The notes under the pieces are model-generated. The model saw nothing but the letters and a program-made list of their open reading frames with translations. It made no database searches and was not told where the DNA came from. Shown piece by piece: positions 1 to 10,512 of a stretch of 64,000 bases of DNA; position 1 is the stretch's first letter, and each line of letters starts with the position of its first letter. The stretch is from Anaerolineae bacterium (lineage in GTDB: Bacteria > Chloroflexota > Anaerolineae > Aggregatilineales > Phototrophicaceae), in assembly GCA_022825675.1 (NCBI GenBank), contig JAJDWK010000032.1, positions 62,001 to 126,000 on the forward strand. Reading direction: 5' to 3'. A program made the translations under genes and the position numbers.

Positions 1-2
1 TA

Positions 3-1874
3 GCTTTGCTGTGCAGCGCCATCGCCTGCAGCGGCATCGTCTGGCTGAACACCAGCGGCAATCACATCGCGCTGCCGACTATCGCTCTTTGGCTCGTCAG
101 CGCTGCGCTGTGGGCTTTTGTCTTCGCGCCCGCGGGCTGGAATATATTCGATTGGGCGACGGAAAAAGTCGATGCCTTCCGCCGCTTCCGCTGGCGTGAC
201 TATCGCGGTATCGCGCTGGCGCTTGTCTTAATTCTGGCTCTCGGCACCAGCTTCCGTTTCGACAGGCTGGCGGAAGTGCCCTCCGAGATGTTCAGCGACT
301 TGGTGGAGAAGATTCAGGACGCCTACAAAATCTATTATCAGGACGATTATCGCATTTTCCTTGAAAATATCGGCGGGCGGGAGCCGCTGCATTTCTATTT
401 GCTTTCGATTCTCGCCACCCAGCCGGGCATGCACTTTGACCATTACGCGCTGAAATTGATGTCAGCGCTGGAGAGCGTGCTCACGATCCCTCTACTTTAT
501 CTGCTGGCAAAAGAAGTGATTGGGCAGCGGCGGCGCAGGCTGGGCAGCTTGCTGGGCTTGGCAGCCGCCGGCTTGATGGCGGTGAGCTTTTGGCATGTCG
601 TCATCGGGCGACAGGGCATGCGCATCAGCCTGGCGCCCTTCTTCACGGCGCTTACCGCGCTGTTTTTTGCGCGCGCCCTGCGCGGCAATCAGCGGGCGGA
701 TTATGTGAAAGCGGGGCTGGCGCTGGGCTTCGGCTTATATGGCTATCAGGCGGCGCGCATGCTGCCAGTGCCGATTGTGGCGGGGGTGCTGCTGACGCTG
801 CTGCTGCGCAAATATCCCTGGCGCACAGTGCTCGAATATCTGCTGAACCTGGCGGTGTTGGCATTCGTTTCGCTGATGGTATTCCTGCCCATGCTGCATT
901 ATTGGCAGGAATACCCGGAGAATTATCAGCGCCGGACCAGCACCCGCATATTTGGCGACAATCCCACAGGCGAAGAAGATGCGCTCCAAGCCTTGCTGGA
1001 AGGTGGTGCCAGTCTGCTGCGCAATACCCGCAATGTTCTGCTAATGTACCATTATACTGGGGATTCGACTTGGGTTACGGGCTTCCCGGGCGAGCCCGCG
1101 ATGGACGCGACAACCGCCGGTTTCATGGCGCTGGGGCTGGCGGCATGGCTGGCGCTGATGCTCTCAACGCGTGACCCCAGTATTGTATTTGTGCCGGTTT
1201 TGGTCTTCTTTATGTTGATGGCTTCCGCGCTCGCCTTGGCATTCCCAATAGAAGTTCCCAGCTTCGCGCGGGCGAGCGGTGCCATCCCGCCCAGCTATCT
1301 GATTGCCGCGCTGCCCGTCTGTATATTTTGCCGCCAGCTGTACAAGACGCTGCCCAGGCGCATCGGCAAGCTCGCCGCGGTCATCTTCGCCGCCGCCGTC
1401 ATTTTGAGCGCCAATCAAGCCAATACCAGCTTGTACTTTGACCGCTTCGCGCCATATTTCGCGCGCTCGTCCCATCCCTATACGCAGGCAGGCGCGATTG
1501 TCCGCGGCTTCGCCGAAAGCGATGGCGCTTATGGCAACGCCATCCCGCTCTCCTCCCCGCACTGGTGGGACTATCGCGCAGTTGGCATCGAGGCGGGCAA
1601 GATGTTCTGGGATAATGGCACGGCTGTTGAAGATTTGCGCGGCTTCCTCGAGCGCGGGCTGCAGCGCGAGCCGGAGTTCCGCTTGCAGCCCGAGCGCGAC
1701 CTGCTCTTTTTCTATGATCCCAGCAATCAAGCCGCCGCCGAGCAGCTGGCGCAATGGTTCCCGCAAGGGCGGTTGCTGACAGTCGAAGCGCACTCGCCGG
1801 CGAGAAATTTTGTTCTCTATCGTGTACCTGCACTGGGGCGCGATGCCGTAAGGACTTTCATCGATGGCAGCTAA
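3..1874 (+). CDS. GT39/ArnT-like polytopic membrane glycosyltransferase, 5' end cut by window
   Basis: Large integral membrane protein of the dolichyl/undecaprenyl-phosphate sugar transferase type (GT-C fold, PMT/ArnT-like). About ten hydrophobic segments are seen. An early extracytoplasmic loop carries PSEMFSD and, later, GGREPLHFYL, the acidic and 'E-P-x-x-F/Y' features of GT39 proteins. The C-terminal roughly 170 residues form a soluble-looking domain. The frame is open from base 3, before the first possible start (TTG at 6), so the true start probably lies upstream. It is followed at 58 bases by a giant YYY protein in the same direction, which suggests a shared glycosylation operon. The GT-C class is fairly secure; substrate and acceptor cannot be read from the sequence. 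Confidence 0.75.
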   Translation, partial: ALLCSAIACSGIVWLNTSGNHIALPTIALWLVSAALWAFVFAPAGWNIFDWATEKVDAFRRFRWRDYRGIALALVLILALGTSFRFDRLAEVPSEMFSDLVEKIQDAYKIYYQDDYRIFLENIGGREPLHFYLLSILATQPGMHFDHYALKLMSALESVLTIPLLYLLAKEVIGQRRRRLGSLLGLAAAGLMAVSFWHVVIGRQGMRISLAPFFTALTALFFARALRGNQRADYVKAGLALGFGLYGYQAARMLPVPIVAGVLLTLLLRKYPWRTVLEYLLNLAVLAFVSLMVFLPMLHYWQEYPENYQRRTSTRIFGDNPTGEEDALQALLEGGASLLRNTRNVLLMYHYTGDSTWVTGFPGEPAMDATTAGFMALGLAAWLALMLSTRDPSIVFVPVLVFFMLMASALALAFPIEVPSFARASGAIPPSYLIAALPVCIFCRQLYKTLPRRIGKLAAVIFAAAVILSANQANTSLYFDRFAPYFARSSHPYTQAGAIVRGFAESDGAYGNAIPLSSPHWWDYRAVGIEAGKMFWDNGTAVEDLRGFLERGLQREPEFRLQPERDLLFFYDPSNQAAAEQLAQWFPQGRLLTVEAHSPARNFVLYRVPALGRDAVRTFIDGS

Positions 1875-1932
1875 TGGCGGCGCTACCCCGCGCGCGCTTC
1901 GTGATAAACGCAGAGAGCGCGGGGGATAACGT

Positions 1933-4900
1933 ATGGGCAAGCGAATTTTGACAGCGCTGCTGCTGGCACTGATTGTGCTGTACGGCGGCGCGCTGCGGCT
2001 GGTCGGGCAGAATTGGGATGACTTCTCGCATATTCATCCCGACGAGCGTTTTTTGACGCTTTTTGTCTTGCCGCAGTTGGGCGGCGGCAACCGCTTCACG
2101 GCTGACCAGGAGCGCCTGCCTGACCAGCAGCTATTGGTGCGGGCGGATGGCGGCGAGCGCAATTGGCAGGAGAATGGCGCGCTGTCGCAAGCCCGCGTCG
2201 GTCTGCTGCCCGGGACAGTGGGCAGCGATGCCGCCAACTGGCTGGGCTTTGCGGATAGATCCATCGTCTATGAAGCCTATCACCTGGCGGAAATCGCGCT
2301 GATGACGGGCGCGGTGGACGCGCTGCTCGTCGAAGCCTCGCAGCTGCCGTCCGATTCCGGGAGAGTTTTTAACGCGCGCACGATACCGTCAACCGAATTG
2401 CAAGCGCTGCGCTGCGCCGCGCTTTATCCGAATTCTGGCGGCAGCGGCGGCTATTTTGACGCGCGCTGCTCCCCGCTTAACCCGCACAATACCGGGCAGA
2501 GCTTCTATGTTTACGGCACTTTTCCGCTGTTCCTGGCGCATTTCGCGAGCGAAATCCTGCGCCAGGCGAGCGCAGCTGACCTGCCCTTGTTGGATTTCCA
2601 AGCGGGGCACTTGGTCTGGCGCGGCTTGTCCATGCTATTTGATACTTTGGCGATCCTGCTGGTTTTTGCGCTGGGCGCGCGCATGCAAAACCGCTGGGTG
2701 GGCTTGCTGGCGGCGCTGTTCTACGCGGCGGCACCATTGGCAATTCAAAAGGCGCATTTTGGCACCGTCAACGCCATCGCCGCCTGCATGGTAACTTTGG
2801 CGCTGTATTTCGCAGTGGGCGCGCACAAGCGCGGGCGGCTGGCGGATTACATACTCTTTGGCGTCGCCTGCGGCTTGGCAGTGGCGAGCCGCATCAACCT
2901 GGCACCATTGGCGGGCGTCATTATCGTCGCCGCGGCGCTGCGGGCGCTGCCTGCTATCGACAGCCGCACCGAAGTTTCCGAGCGCATGGCAGTGCTCTTG
3001 CGGAATAGCCTGGGGCTGATATTGGCGGGGCTGGCGGCTTTCCTGGCATTCCGGCTCTTTAATCCTTATACCTTTGACGGTCCCGGTTTCTTTGGCATCC
3101 TGCCCAACCCGCGGTGGCTGGCGAACCTGGCGGAGATCAGCAGCGGCGTTTCCGGCCTTCGTGATTATCCGCCAAACTGGCAATGGGTGGGGCGCTCGCC
3201 GCTGCTGCACTCCTTCAAAGACATGGTATTTTGGGGCATGGGGCTAAGCTTCGGCATTCTCGGCTGGCTGGGCGCGGGCTGGGCGGGCTATCGGCTGCTG
3301 CGCAATCGCAAGCGGGCGCTAGGTCCTATCATGCCCCTCGTCTGGATCTTCGGCTATTACCTGTTCATCAGCCGCGTCTGGGCGATTGTGCCGCGCTATT
3401 ATTTGCCGCTTTATGGCGCGCTGGCGGTGATGGCTGGCTGGTGCCTGTTCGAAATACTGCGGCAAGGGCGCGCCAGCGGCAGCCGCTTGAGCTTTGCCAC
3501 GCTGCCCACAGCGCTTTTCGGCGGCGCGCTGCTGATAGTTGGCGGCGCTCAGCTGCTCAGCGGCGTCCGCGACACGACATCCGTGACCGCCTTCAGCGCC
3601 GGCGCGATATTGCTTGGCTTCGCGCTAGTGCCGCCGCTGCGCCGCTGGCAGGCGCGCGTTCTGCTTGTCCTCGCGGTGGGCTTTTCGCTGCTGTGGGGGC
3701 TGATGTTCAGCAATATCTATCGCCATCAGACAACACTGGTGCAAGCGGCGCGCTACATCCAGGAGCGCGTGCCGGGGGATTTCGCCATGCGCATTGACGG
3801 CGCAGGCGACAGGCAGCCCCTCATCAACATCGCCTTTCACAATACGGGCGTGGCGCTGCCGGGCTTTGCCGAATCGCCCTATAATGGTGCCAATCACTAT
3901 TATGAAGCGACCCCGGCGCGCATGAGTTTTTCGGTGCCGGCAAGCGGCAGGATCACGGAAGTATTCGCGCCGCACCTGGGCGACCCGCTGGATGACGAGC
4001 AGCCGGAAGAACTTAGCATCCGCATCTATGCGCAAGGCGCTGCTGAACCGCTTAGCGTGGGGACATTACACGCCAATCTCGCCCGCACTGAGCATCCGCT
4101 GGGCAATGCGTACAGCATCCCGCTTAGTCCGCCGCTCGAAGTGCAAGCTGGCGACAGCTACACTTTTGTCTTTGAGACCGCGCTGGGCAGCGGCGATGTC
4201 ATCGGCTCCGGCGCGGTAGTTTTGACCGAAGGCAGTTGGGACAACCACATCACTGGCGTCAATCTCTGCCCCCTGCCCGCCGGGATGACGCTGGCGGATA
4301 ATCCGCCAGCGGGCTTGGTCAGCGCGCGCGACTGCCTCGGCACGCAGGCGCATTACGCCCAGGTGAATTCGCAAGATCAGATATTGTCCTATCCTGTGGA
4401 CAATCAGACAAAATACGATGACCTGCTGCGGACGCTGGAAATTGGCGATTATCTCACCATCGCCAGCAATCGCTTTTATGACGCGGAAGCCCGCTTGCCG
4501 CTGCGCTTCCCGTTGACCATGCTCTATTATGAAAAATTATTTGATGGCGAGCTTGGCTTTGAGCTGGTGGCGAGTTTTGACGAAACTTTCGAGTTTGGTC
4601 CCTGGCGCGCCTCCGACCAGCACCTCCCCATGTATGATTCGCCGAGCTGGCTGAACGAGTTGGAAGCGGACGAATCCCTCCATGTCTATGACCATCCCGC
4701 CGCCTTCATCTTTCGCAAAACCGATGGCTATTCGCAGGCGCGGGCGGAAGCGATTTTGTCCCAAGTGTCCTTGCGCCAGGCGCATGAGCTGAGCAATTCT
4801 GAAGGCGAGGCGGCTTTGCTGGGCGTTATCAACTGGACGGTGGCGGAAGCTGACGGCGTGCCGACCGCGCTTAACTTCCCGCGGGCGGACTATGCGCGGC

Positions 4901-7749
4901 AAAGCAGCGGCGGCACCTGGTCACAGCGCTTTTTCTCGGATGCGCTTGTCAATTCCAACCAGGTGGTCGGCGTCGCCATCTGGTATTTGACGATATTCGC
5001 CTTCGGCATAATCGCCTTCCCGCTGACGCAGGCGCTGCTGCCCAAAATGGCGGACGGCGGCTATGGCATCAGCAAGCTGGTGGGTATGCTGCTGGTCGCC
5101 TGGTTGGCATGGGCGGTATCGGCATTGAAGATCCCAATCTGGTCCCAAGCCGGGATACTTTTTGCCTTGGCGGCGCTGGCTCTGCTCAGCGGCTGGCTGG
5201 GCTACCGCAATCGTGAGCAACTGCGGGCATTTCTCAAGCAGCATTGGCGGCGGCTCGCCTGGATGGAAGCGATCGCCCTGCTGGCATTCTTGATTATGAT
5301 TGTCGTGCGCCTGACGAACCCGGACCTCTGGCACCCGGCAAAAGGCGGCGAGAAGCCGATGGACTTCGCCTATCTCAACGGCGTCTTGCGCAGCAGCACC
5401 TTCCCGCCGCTTGACCCCTGGTTCGCCGGCGGTTTCATCAATTATTATTATTTTGGTTATGTCTTGCTGGGCGCGCCGACACTGCTCTTGGGGGTGGTGC
5501 CCGCCTTCGCCTACAACTTGATGATTCCGACGATTTTCAGCCTTACTGGCATGGGCGCGTTTTCCGCCGCCTTCAATATCCAATCCCGCTGGCGGCGGTC
5601 GGAGCCAAGCAGCAGTCCGCAGCCGCGCCGCGCTGGCAATCCCTGGCTGGCTGGCGTGATGGCGCTGGCGCTGTGCATTGGCTTGGGCAACCTCGATACC
5701 GTGCGCGTGCTGGGCAATGGCATCGCGCGCTTGGGCGGCTATTCGACGCCGCTGGGCTTGGAAGACTTCTTGATTGAAGAATACAGCGCAAAAGCCAATG
5801 GCGCGCCCAGCCCCGAAACCCGCGCCGAGCTGGCGCAGCGCGCCCGCGAGCAGCGCCTGGCGGACAATTTGCGTTATGAAGCGCATAATGCGGTCACGCT
5901 GTGGCGGGGAATCCTGCAAGGCATCGGCAAAGCGCTGCAAGGGCAAGAGCCACCAATAGGCAGCGACCGCTGGTATTGGGGACCATCACGGGTATTGGCG
6001 GAGACGCCAGGCGTGGGCGGCGGCGCCATCACCGAGATGCCCTATTTCACTTTCCTGTATGGTGATTTGCACGCGCACATGATTAGCATGCCGATTGTAT
6101 TGCTGGCGGTTCTGCTGCTGTTTAATGAACTGGCGAGCGTCGGCAGCGCCGTCCGCCGCCCGCTGGAACGGGCTTGCGCCATCGCGCTCTTGGCGCTTTC
6201 CGTGGGCATTTTGCAGGCGACCAACACTTGGGATTGGCCCTCGATGACGCTCTTCGCCGTGCTTGGGCTGGGTTATTGTTGGTATCTGCGCTGGCGGCAC
6301 AGCTTCCGCCCCGTCGGCGATATGCGCTTCATCGCCGGCACCGTCATCGCCCTCGCTGGCATCGGCATCGCGCTATCACTGCTGCTGCCAGCCTTGCAAG
6401 AAAACGCGCTCGCAAGCGCGGCGCAGATTATGCGGCTGGTGGCATGGAGTACAGCGGGTGTCACCGCGCTGCTCTTCTTGATGCGCAGCATGCTCGCGCG
6501 CGCATCAGCGCTTGACCTCGCGGCGCAGGTCGGCGGCTTCCTGCTCTTGAATGTCGCCTTTGCCCTGCCCTACACATCCTGGTATGCCGCGACCTACAAC
6601 AGCGTGCGCCTGTGGCAAGGCGGCAAGACGCCGCTGTGGGCATACTTCGACATTCACGGGCTTTTCCTTTTCTTAACGGTGTCGCTATTGTGCTGGCTGA
6701 GCGCCAACTGGCTGCGCGCCACGCCCGTCAAGACTTTGATCGAGCAGCCCGCCCGCCTCAAAGCGGCGATTGCTGCCATTTTGCTCGGCGCTGTCGCCGC
6801 CATCGGCTTGACGCTGCTGGACTATCAAGTTGCCCTCATCGTCATCCCGCTGCTTGTTTGGATAAGCCTGCTATTTTTTGCCGGGGGCGGCTCACGCGCT
6901 ATGCGCTTCACGCTGGTGCTGATTGGCTTTGCGCTTTCGATGACATTGGGCGTAGAAATCATTGTGATTGGCGGCGACATCGGGCGGCAGAATACCGTCT
7001 TCAAATTTTATATGCAGGTCTGGCTCTTGCTGAGCGTTGCCGGCGGCGTCGCCTTCGCCTGTATCTATGAGGCATCCGAGCGCTTTAGCCCGCGGCTGAA
7101 GCTGCTCTGGTTTGTCCCCTGCGCCATCTTGATATTCATAGCGGCGCTCTTCCCGATTACAGGCACACGCGCCCGCTCGCTGGATCGCATGGTGCCAGAC
7201 CTGCCCTTGACGCTTAATGGGCTGGACTATATGACAGGCGCGACGCATTACGAGAGCTCCCCCGTGAGCGGCAGCGGCAGCGTGATTGACCTGTCAGTCG
7301 ATTATGAGCTGATTCGCTGGCTGCAGGAGAATGTCGCCGGCTCGCCTGTCATCATTGAAGGGCGGCGGCGCCCCAGCGAATACCAATGGAATGGGCGCAT
7401 CAGCATCGCCACGGGCTTGCCTTCAGTCTTGGGCTGGAACTTCCACCAGCGTCAGCAGCGCACATTCCATCCCTTGCCGCGCTGGGTAGATCAGCGGGAG
7501 CAGAATATCCAGCAATTTTATACGACGCCGAACATCGATATCGCTGTTGATATCCTGCGCCATTTTGATATTCAATACATCATCCGCAGCGGGCTGGAAG
7601 CGGTGCATTCGACCCCCGCCGGCTTGCGCAAGTTCGACGCTATGGTCGATATGGGGCTCTTGACAATAGCGCACTCGGTGGCGGGCGGTACAATTTATTC
7701 TGTTGATGATGACGCTCTCCTGACCTACTTGATGGAGCGGCAATCCTGA
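1933..7749 (+). CDS. Giant DUF2298 / Chlor_Arch_YYY membrane protein fused to an N-terminal GT39-like half
   Basis: 1938 residues with more than twenty hydrophobic segments. The N-terminal half (about 1-540) resembles a GT39 glycosyltransferase, with HPDERF near residues 35-40 in the first outer loop. A soluble beta-rich stretch follows (about 600-990). The C-terminal half is a YYY domain (DUF2298, TIGR03662): EKPMDFAYL near 1139 and INYYYFGY near 1168 carry the naming tyrosines, and the segment TPGVGGGAITEMPYFTFLYG precedes a DLHAH motif near 1380. Start is ATG at 1933. The stop TGA shares one base with the ATG of the next gene, so translation is probably coupled. Family members occur in Chloroflexi and some archaea and their activity is not established; a role in polyprenyl-linked glycan transfer is inferred from the GT-C fold and neighbours. 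Confidence 0.85.
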   Translation: MGKRILTALLLALIVLYGGALRLVGQNWDDFSHIHPDERFLTLFVLPQLGGGNRFTADQERLPDQQLLVRADGGERNWQENGALSQARVGLLPGTVGSDAANWLGFADRSIVYEAYHLAEIALMTGAVDALLVEASQLPSDSGRVFNARTIPSTELQALRCAALYPNSGGSGGYFDARCSPLNPHNTGQSFYVYGTFPLFLAHFASEILRQASAADLPLLDFQAGHLVWRGLSMLFDTLAILLVFALGARMQNRWVGLLAALFYAAAPLAIQKAHFGTVNAIAACMVTLALYFAVGAHKRGRLADYILFGVACGLAVASRINLAPLAGVIIVAAALRALPAIDSRTEVSERMAVLLRNSLGLILAGLAAFLAFRLFNPYTFDGPGFFGILPNPRWLANLAEISSGVSGLRDYPPNWQWVGRSPLLHSFKDMVFWGMGLSFGILGWLGAGWAGYRLLRNRKRALGPIMPLVWIFGYYLFISRVWAIVPRYYLPLYGALAVMAGWCLFEILRQGRASGSRLSFATLPTALFGGALLIVGGAQLLSGVRDTTSVTAFSAGAILLGFALVPPLRRWQARVLLVLAVGFSLLWGLMFSNIYRHQTTLVQAARYIQERVPGDFAMRIDGAGDRQPLINIAFHNTGVALPGFAESPYNGANHYYEATPARMSFSVPASGRITEVFAPHLGDPLDDEQPEELSIRIYAQGAAEPLSVGTLHANLARTEHPLGNAYSIPLSPPLEVQAGDSYTFVFETALGSGDVIGSGAVVLTEGSWDNHITGVNLCPLPAGMTLADNPPAGLVSARDCLGTQAHYAQVNSQDQILSYPVDNQTKYDDLLRTLEIGDYLTIASNRFYDAEARLPLRFPLTMLYYEKLFDGELGFELVASFDETFEFGPWRASDQHLPMYDSPSWLNELEADESLHVYDHPAAFIFRKTDGYSQARAEAILSQVSLRQAHELSNSEGEAALLGVINWTVAEADGVPTALNFPRADYARQSSGGTWSQRFFSDALVNSNQVVGVAIWYLTIFAFGIIAFPLTQALLPKMADGGYGISKLVGMLLVAWLAWAVSALKIPIWSQAGILFALAALALLSGWLGYRNREQLRAFLKQHWRRLAWMEAIALLAFLIMIVVRLTNPDLWHPAKGGEKPMDFAYLNGVLRSSTFPPLDPWFAGGFINYYYFGYVLLGAPTLLLGVVPAFAYNLMIPTIFSLTGMGAFSAAFNIQSRWRRSEPSSSPQPRRAGNPWLAGVMALALCIGLGNLDTVRVLGNGIARLGGYSTPLGLEDFLIEEYSAKANGAPSPETRAELAQRAREQRLADNLRYEAHNAVTLWRGILQGIGKALQGQEPPIGSDRWYWGPSRVLAETPGVGGGAITEMPYFTFLYGDLHAHMISMPIVLLAVLLLFNELASVGSAVRRPLERACAIALLALSVGILQATNTWDWPSMTLFAVLGLGYCWYLRWRHSFRPVGDMRFIAGTVIALAGIGIALSLLLPALQENALASAAQIMRLVAWSTAGVTALLFLMRSMLARASALDLAAQVGGFLLLNVAFALPYTSWYAATYNSVRLWQGGKTPLWAYFDIHGLFLFLTVSLLCWLSANWLRATPVKTLIEQPARLKAAIAAILLGAVAAIGLTLLDYQVALIVIPLLVWISLLFFAGGGSRAMRFTLVLIGFALSMTLGVEIIVIGGDIGRQNTVFKFYMQVWLLLSVAGGVAFACIYEASERFSPRLKLLWFVPCAILIFIAALFPITGTRARSLDRMVPDLPLTLNGLDYMTGATHYESSPVSGSGSVIDLSVDYELIRWLQENVAGSPVIIEGRRRPSEYQWNGRISIATGLPSVLGWNFHQRQQRTFHPLPRWVDQREQNIQQFYTTPNIDIAVDILRHFDIQYIIRSGLEAVHSTPAGLRKFDAMVDMGLLTIAHSVAGGTIYSVDDDALLTYLMERQS

Positions 7750-10493
7750 TGTTGCTATGGGAATGGGCAGCGCGCGAAGGGGCGCTTCTGCTCAGTTGGT
7801 GGCTGTTTATGACGCTGGCGGGGGTGGCGGCGCTGCCGCTCTGTTTCAGCCTGCTGGGCGGCTTGCCCGACCGCGGCTACACCCTGGCGCGCGCCCTTGG
7901 CATGCTGTTGGTGACATTTCTATTTTGGCTGCTGAATTGCTGGGGGCAGCTCGATAATTCCAGCGGCAGCATCGTCTTTTCCTGGCTGCTGACGCTCTTG
8001 GCAGCGCTGGCAATTCAGGCGCGGCGGCGCGCCCGCCTGGACCTGCGCGCCTGGTGGCGCGAGAACAGAAGCGCCGTCCTGCTCTTTGAGCTGCTGTTCA
8101 TCGTGATGTTCGTCGGCTGGGCATTCTATCGGGCGCATCAAAACGATTTAAATGGCACTGAGAAGCCGATGGAGCTGGCATTCCTCAGCGCGGCGCAGCG
8201 CAGCCCCAGCTTGCCGCCAGCCGACCCCTGGCTCGCCGGCTATGCCATCAGCTACTATTACATGGGCTATATCATGTCGGCGGCGCTGTCCCTGCTCAGC
8301 GGCGTCAGCAGCGCCATTGGCTTCAACTTGACAAATGCGGCGCTGTTTGCGCTGGCTGGCAGTACCGCCTTCGGCGTCGCGTATAATCTGCAGCGCTCCC
8401 GCGCGCGGGGGCTGGCTCCCCGCAAAGGCAGCCGCTCAGCTTCGCGCATCCCCGCGAGCCTTACTGGCTTGCTGGCGGCGCTGATGCTGGTACTGATGGG
8501 CAATTTCCAACTGCCGCTTATAGAGCTGCCCTTCAACTCCCGTACTGCCAGCGCCGAATATTTCGATTTCTGGGGGCTTGATGGCCGTTCCGGCTTTGCC
8601 GAAAATGCCTATCGGCAGGAAGCGGACGCCAGCCTATCGCTGGATACCCGCAGCTGGGAATGGTGGTGGTGGTTCCGCGCCAGCCGCGTGCTCGCCGATT
8701 ATGATCTCGCCGGCAATCGGACTGGCACCCAGCCAATCGACGAATTCCCGGCGTTCAGCTTCCTGCTCGCTGATAATCATCCGCATGTCCTGGCGCTGCC
8801 TTTCGCCGTCACCGCGATGGGCTTGATGTTAAACCTGCTGCTGCGGCGGGAACCCGACCGCGGCGAAACCCTGCTTTATGGCATCGCCGTTGGCGGGCTG
8901 GCATTTCTCAACGCGTGGGATGGCGCGATTTACCTCTGCGGCTTTGTTGGCGCCGAGGCGCTGCGGCGGATATTCGCGAGCGCTCGTGACCGCTTGACAG
9001 TCTGGGATTTGCTGGCGGCCGCCTGGTTCGGCGCGCGCCTCACGCTGGTCGCAGCAATTGCCTATCTGCCTTATATTATCGGCTTTCGCTCGCAGGCGGG
9101 CGGCATCTTGCCGAACCTTGCGCACCCCACCTATTTCCCCCGCTTCTTCATCATGTTCGCGCCTTTCATCGTCATTCTGAGCATCTACCTGCTGGTGGAA
9201 AGCTGGCGCGGGCAGCGCAGCCGGCGCTTCAACTGGCAATTGGGATTGCACGCGGCGCTGCTGATATTCTTCACGCTGCTGGCAGCTATGGCGCTTCTCG
9301 GCGCTGTCATCGCAATCGCAAATCCCGGCTATGCCGAGAGCCTCAGCCCGGGCGCGGACACAGGCGAGCTGCTGCAGCGGCTGGCGCAGCGGCGGGCGGC
9401 ATATCTCGTCACTACGCTTGTATTGCTGGGCGCGATTGCGCTTGTGGTCGCCCGGTTATTCCCCTTCCGCCGCCGCCTGCCAACCGATAGTGATGTGGCG
9501 GTGGTCTGGATACGCTTCCCGCGGTCAACCGGCTTTTGCCTCTTGTTGATTGGCATGGGACTTTGCCTGACGCTTTTCCCCGAGTTCTTCTATTTGAAGG
9601 ATAATTTTGGCGTCCGCATCAACACGATATTCAAATTCTATTATCAGGCATGGACGCTTTGGAGCATCGCCGCCGCCTATGCCATCTACAGCATTTTTGC
9701 CGACAGTGGGCAGCCGCGCCTCCACCGATTGCTGCGCCTGCCGCTCAGCCTTTTGGTCGCGGCTTGCATCGGCGCTGGCTTGCTGTATCTGCCGCTGGGC
9801 ATCAAGCACCGCGCCTGGATAGAGACGGGCCGCCATAACGAGAGCTGGCGCCTCTATCAAGCGCCGGCGGAATGGCAGTCGGCGCTGCGGCATGTCGCGG
9901 ATGGGGCGCGGGTGCAAGCAGGTACGGTGCTCTTCTCCCGCCTGCCGCTGGCGGAAGCGACCGAAGACGATTTGCTGCGCTCTAATCACAGCGGCATCGT
10001 GTCCTTTGCTGGGGAAGCGCTGCATATCCTGGAGCCGCTGAGCCTGGACGGGGCGGCGGGACTATTGCAGCGGGACGAGCAAATCGCTATCGCTTGCTTG
10101 AGCGCCTTGGCGGAAGCGCCCGATGTCGTCGTGGCGGAAGCGGTATTGGGCTCGTATGATATTCGTTATGGCAGGGTGGGCGCGCTGACGGGCATCCCGA
10201 TTGTGCTGGGATGGGAAAATCACGAGCGGCAATGGCGCGGCGCGACTTATAACGAAATCGCTGGCGCGCGGCGCGGCGACTTGGAAACGCTGTACCGCTC
10301 CGGCAGGCTGGAAGACGCCATGCCAGTGATTGAGCGCTACGGCATCACTTACATATTGTATGGCGAAACCGAGCGCCAAGTTTATGGCAGCCAGGGAGAG
10401 CAGAAATTCCGCGATTGGCTGCCGATTGTCTGTCAAGCCGGCGAAACGCGGGTGTATTACACTGGCGCTTATACTGTCGGAGCGGGGCGCTAG
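7749..10493 (+). CDS. DUF2298 / Chlor_Arch_YYY membrane protein
   Basis: 914 residues, polytopic, and a paralogue of the C-terminal half of the preceding protein. The matching landmarks are TEKPMELAFL near residue 136, DPWLAGYAISYYYMGY near 158-173 with the tyrosine triplet, and DEFPAFSFLLADNHPHV near 330-347, which corresponds to the DLHAH region upstream. A shared later segment is GVRINTIFKFYYQAWTL near 620, matching the NTVFKFYMQVWLL segment of its neighbour. The C-terminal 250 residues are soluble-looking. The start ATG overlaps the previous stop by one base. Having two YYY proteins side by side suggests a heterodimer or two steps of one pathway (inference). Family assignment is strong, biochemical role unknown. 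Confidence 0.87.
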   Translation: MLLWEWAAREGALLLSWWLFMTLAGVAALPLCFSLLGGLPDRGYTLARALGMLLVTFLFWLLNCWGQLDNSSGSIVFSWLLTLLAALAIQARRRARLDLRAWWRENRSAVLLFELLFIVMFVGWAFYRAHQNDLNGTEKPMELAFLSAAQRSPSLPPADPWLAGYAISYYYMGYIMSAALSLLSGVSSAIGFNLTNAALFALAGSTAFGVAYNLQRSRARGLAPRKGSRSASRIPASLTGLLAALMLVLMGNFQLPLIELPFNSRTASAEYFDFWGLDGRSGFAENAYRQEADASLSLDTRSWEWWWWFRASRVLADYDLAGNRTGTQPIDEFPAFSFLLADNHPHVLALPFAVTAMGLMLNLLLRREPDRGETLLYGIAVGGLAFLNAWDGAIYLCGFVGAEALRRIFASARDRLTVWDLLAAAWFGARLTLVAAIAYLPYIIGFRSQAGGILPNLAHPTYFPRFFIMFAPFIVILSIYLLVESWRGQRSRRFNWQLGLHAALLIFFTLLAAMALLGAVIAIANPGYAESLSPGADTGELLQRLAQRRAAYLVTTLVLLGAIALVVARLFPFRRRLPTDSDVAVVWIRFPRSTGFCLLLIGMGLCLTLFPEFFYLKDNFGVRINTIFKFYYQAWTLWSIAAAYAIYSIFADSGQPRLHRLLRLPLSLLVAACIGAGLLYLPLGIKHRAWIETGRHNESWRLYQAPAEWQSALRHVADGARVQAGTVLFSRLPLAEATEDDLLRSNHSGIVSFAGEALHILEPLSLDGAAGLLQRDEQIAIACLSALAEAPDVVVAEAVLGSYDIRYGRVGALTGIPIVLGWENHERQWRGATYNEIAGARRGDLETLYRSGRLEDAMPVIERYGITYILYGETERQVYGSQGEQKFRDWLPIVCQAGETRVYYTGAYTVGAGR

Positions 10494-10512
10494 CCCCACG
10501 GCGAATTGACAC

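Noticed and set aside
4921..5946. 341-codon minus-strand frame opposite the first YYY protein
   Set aside because: Q/R/A-rich shadow of hydrophobic codons; opposite strand carries the YYY signature.
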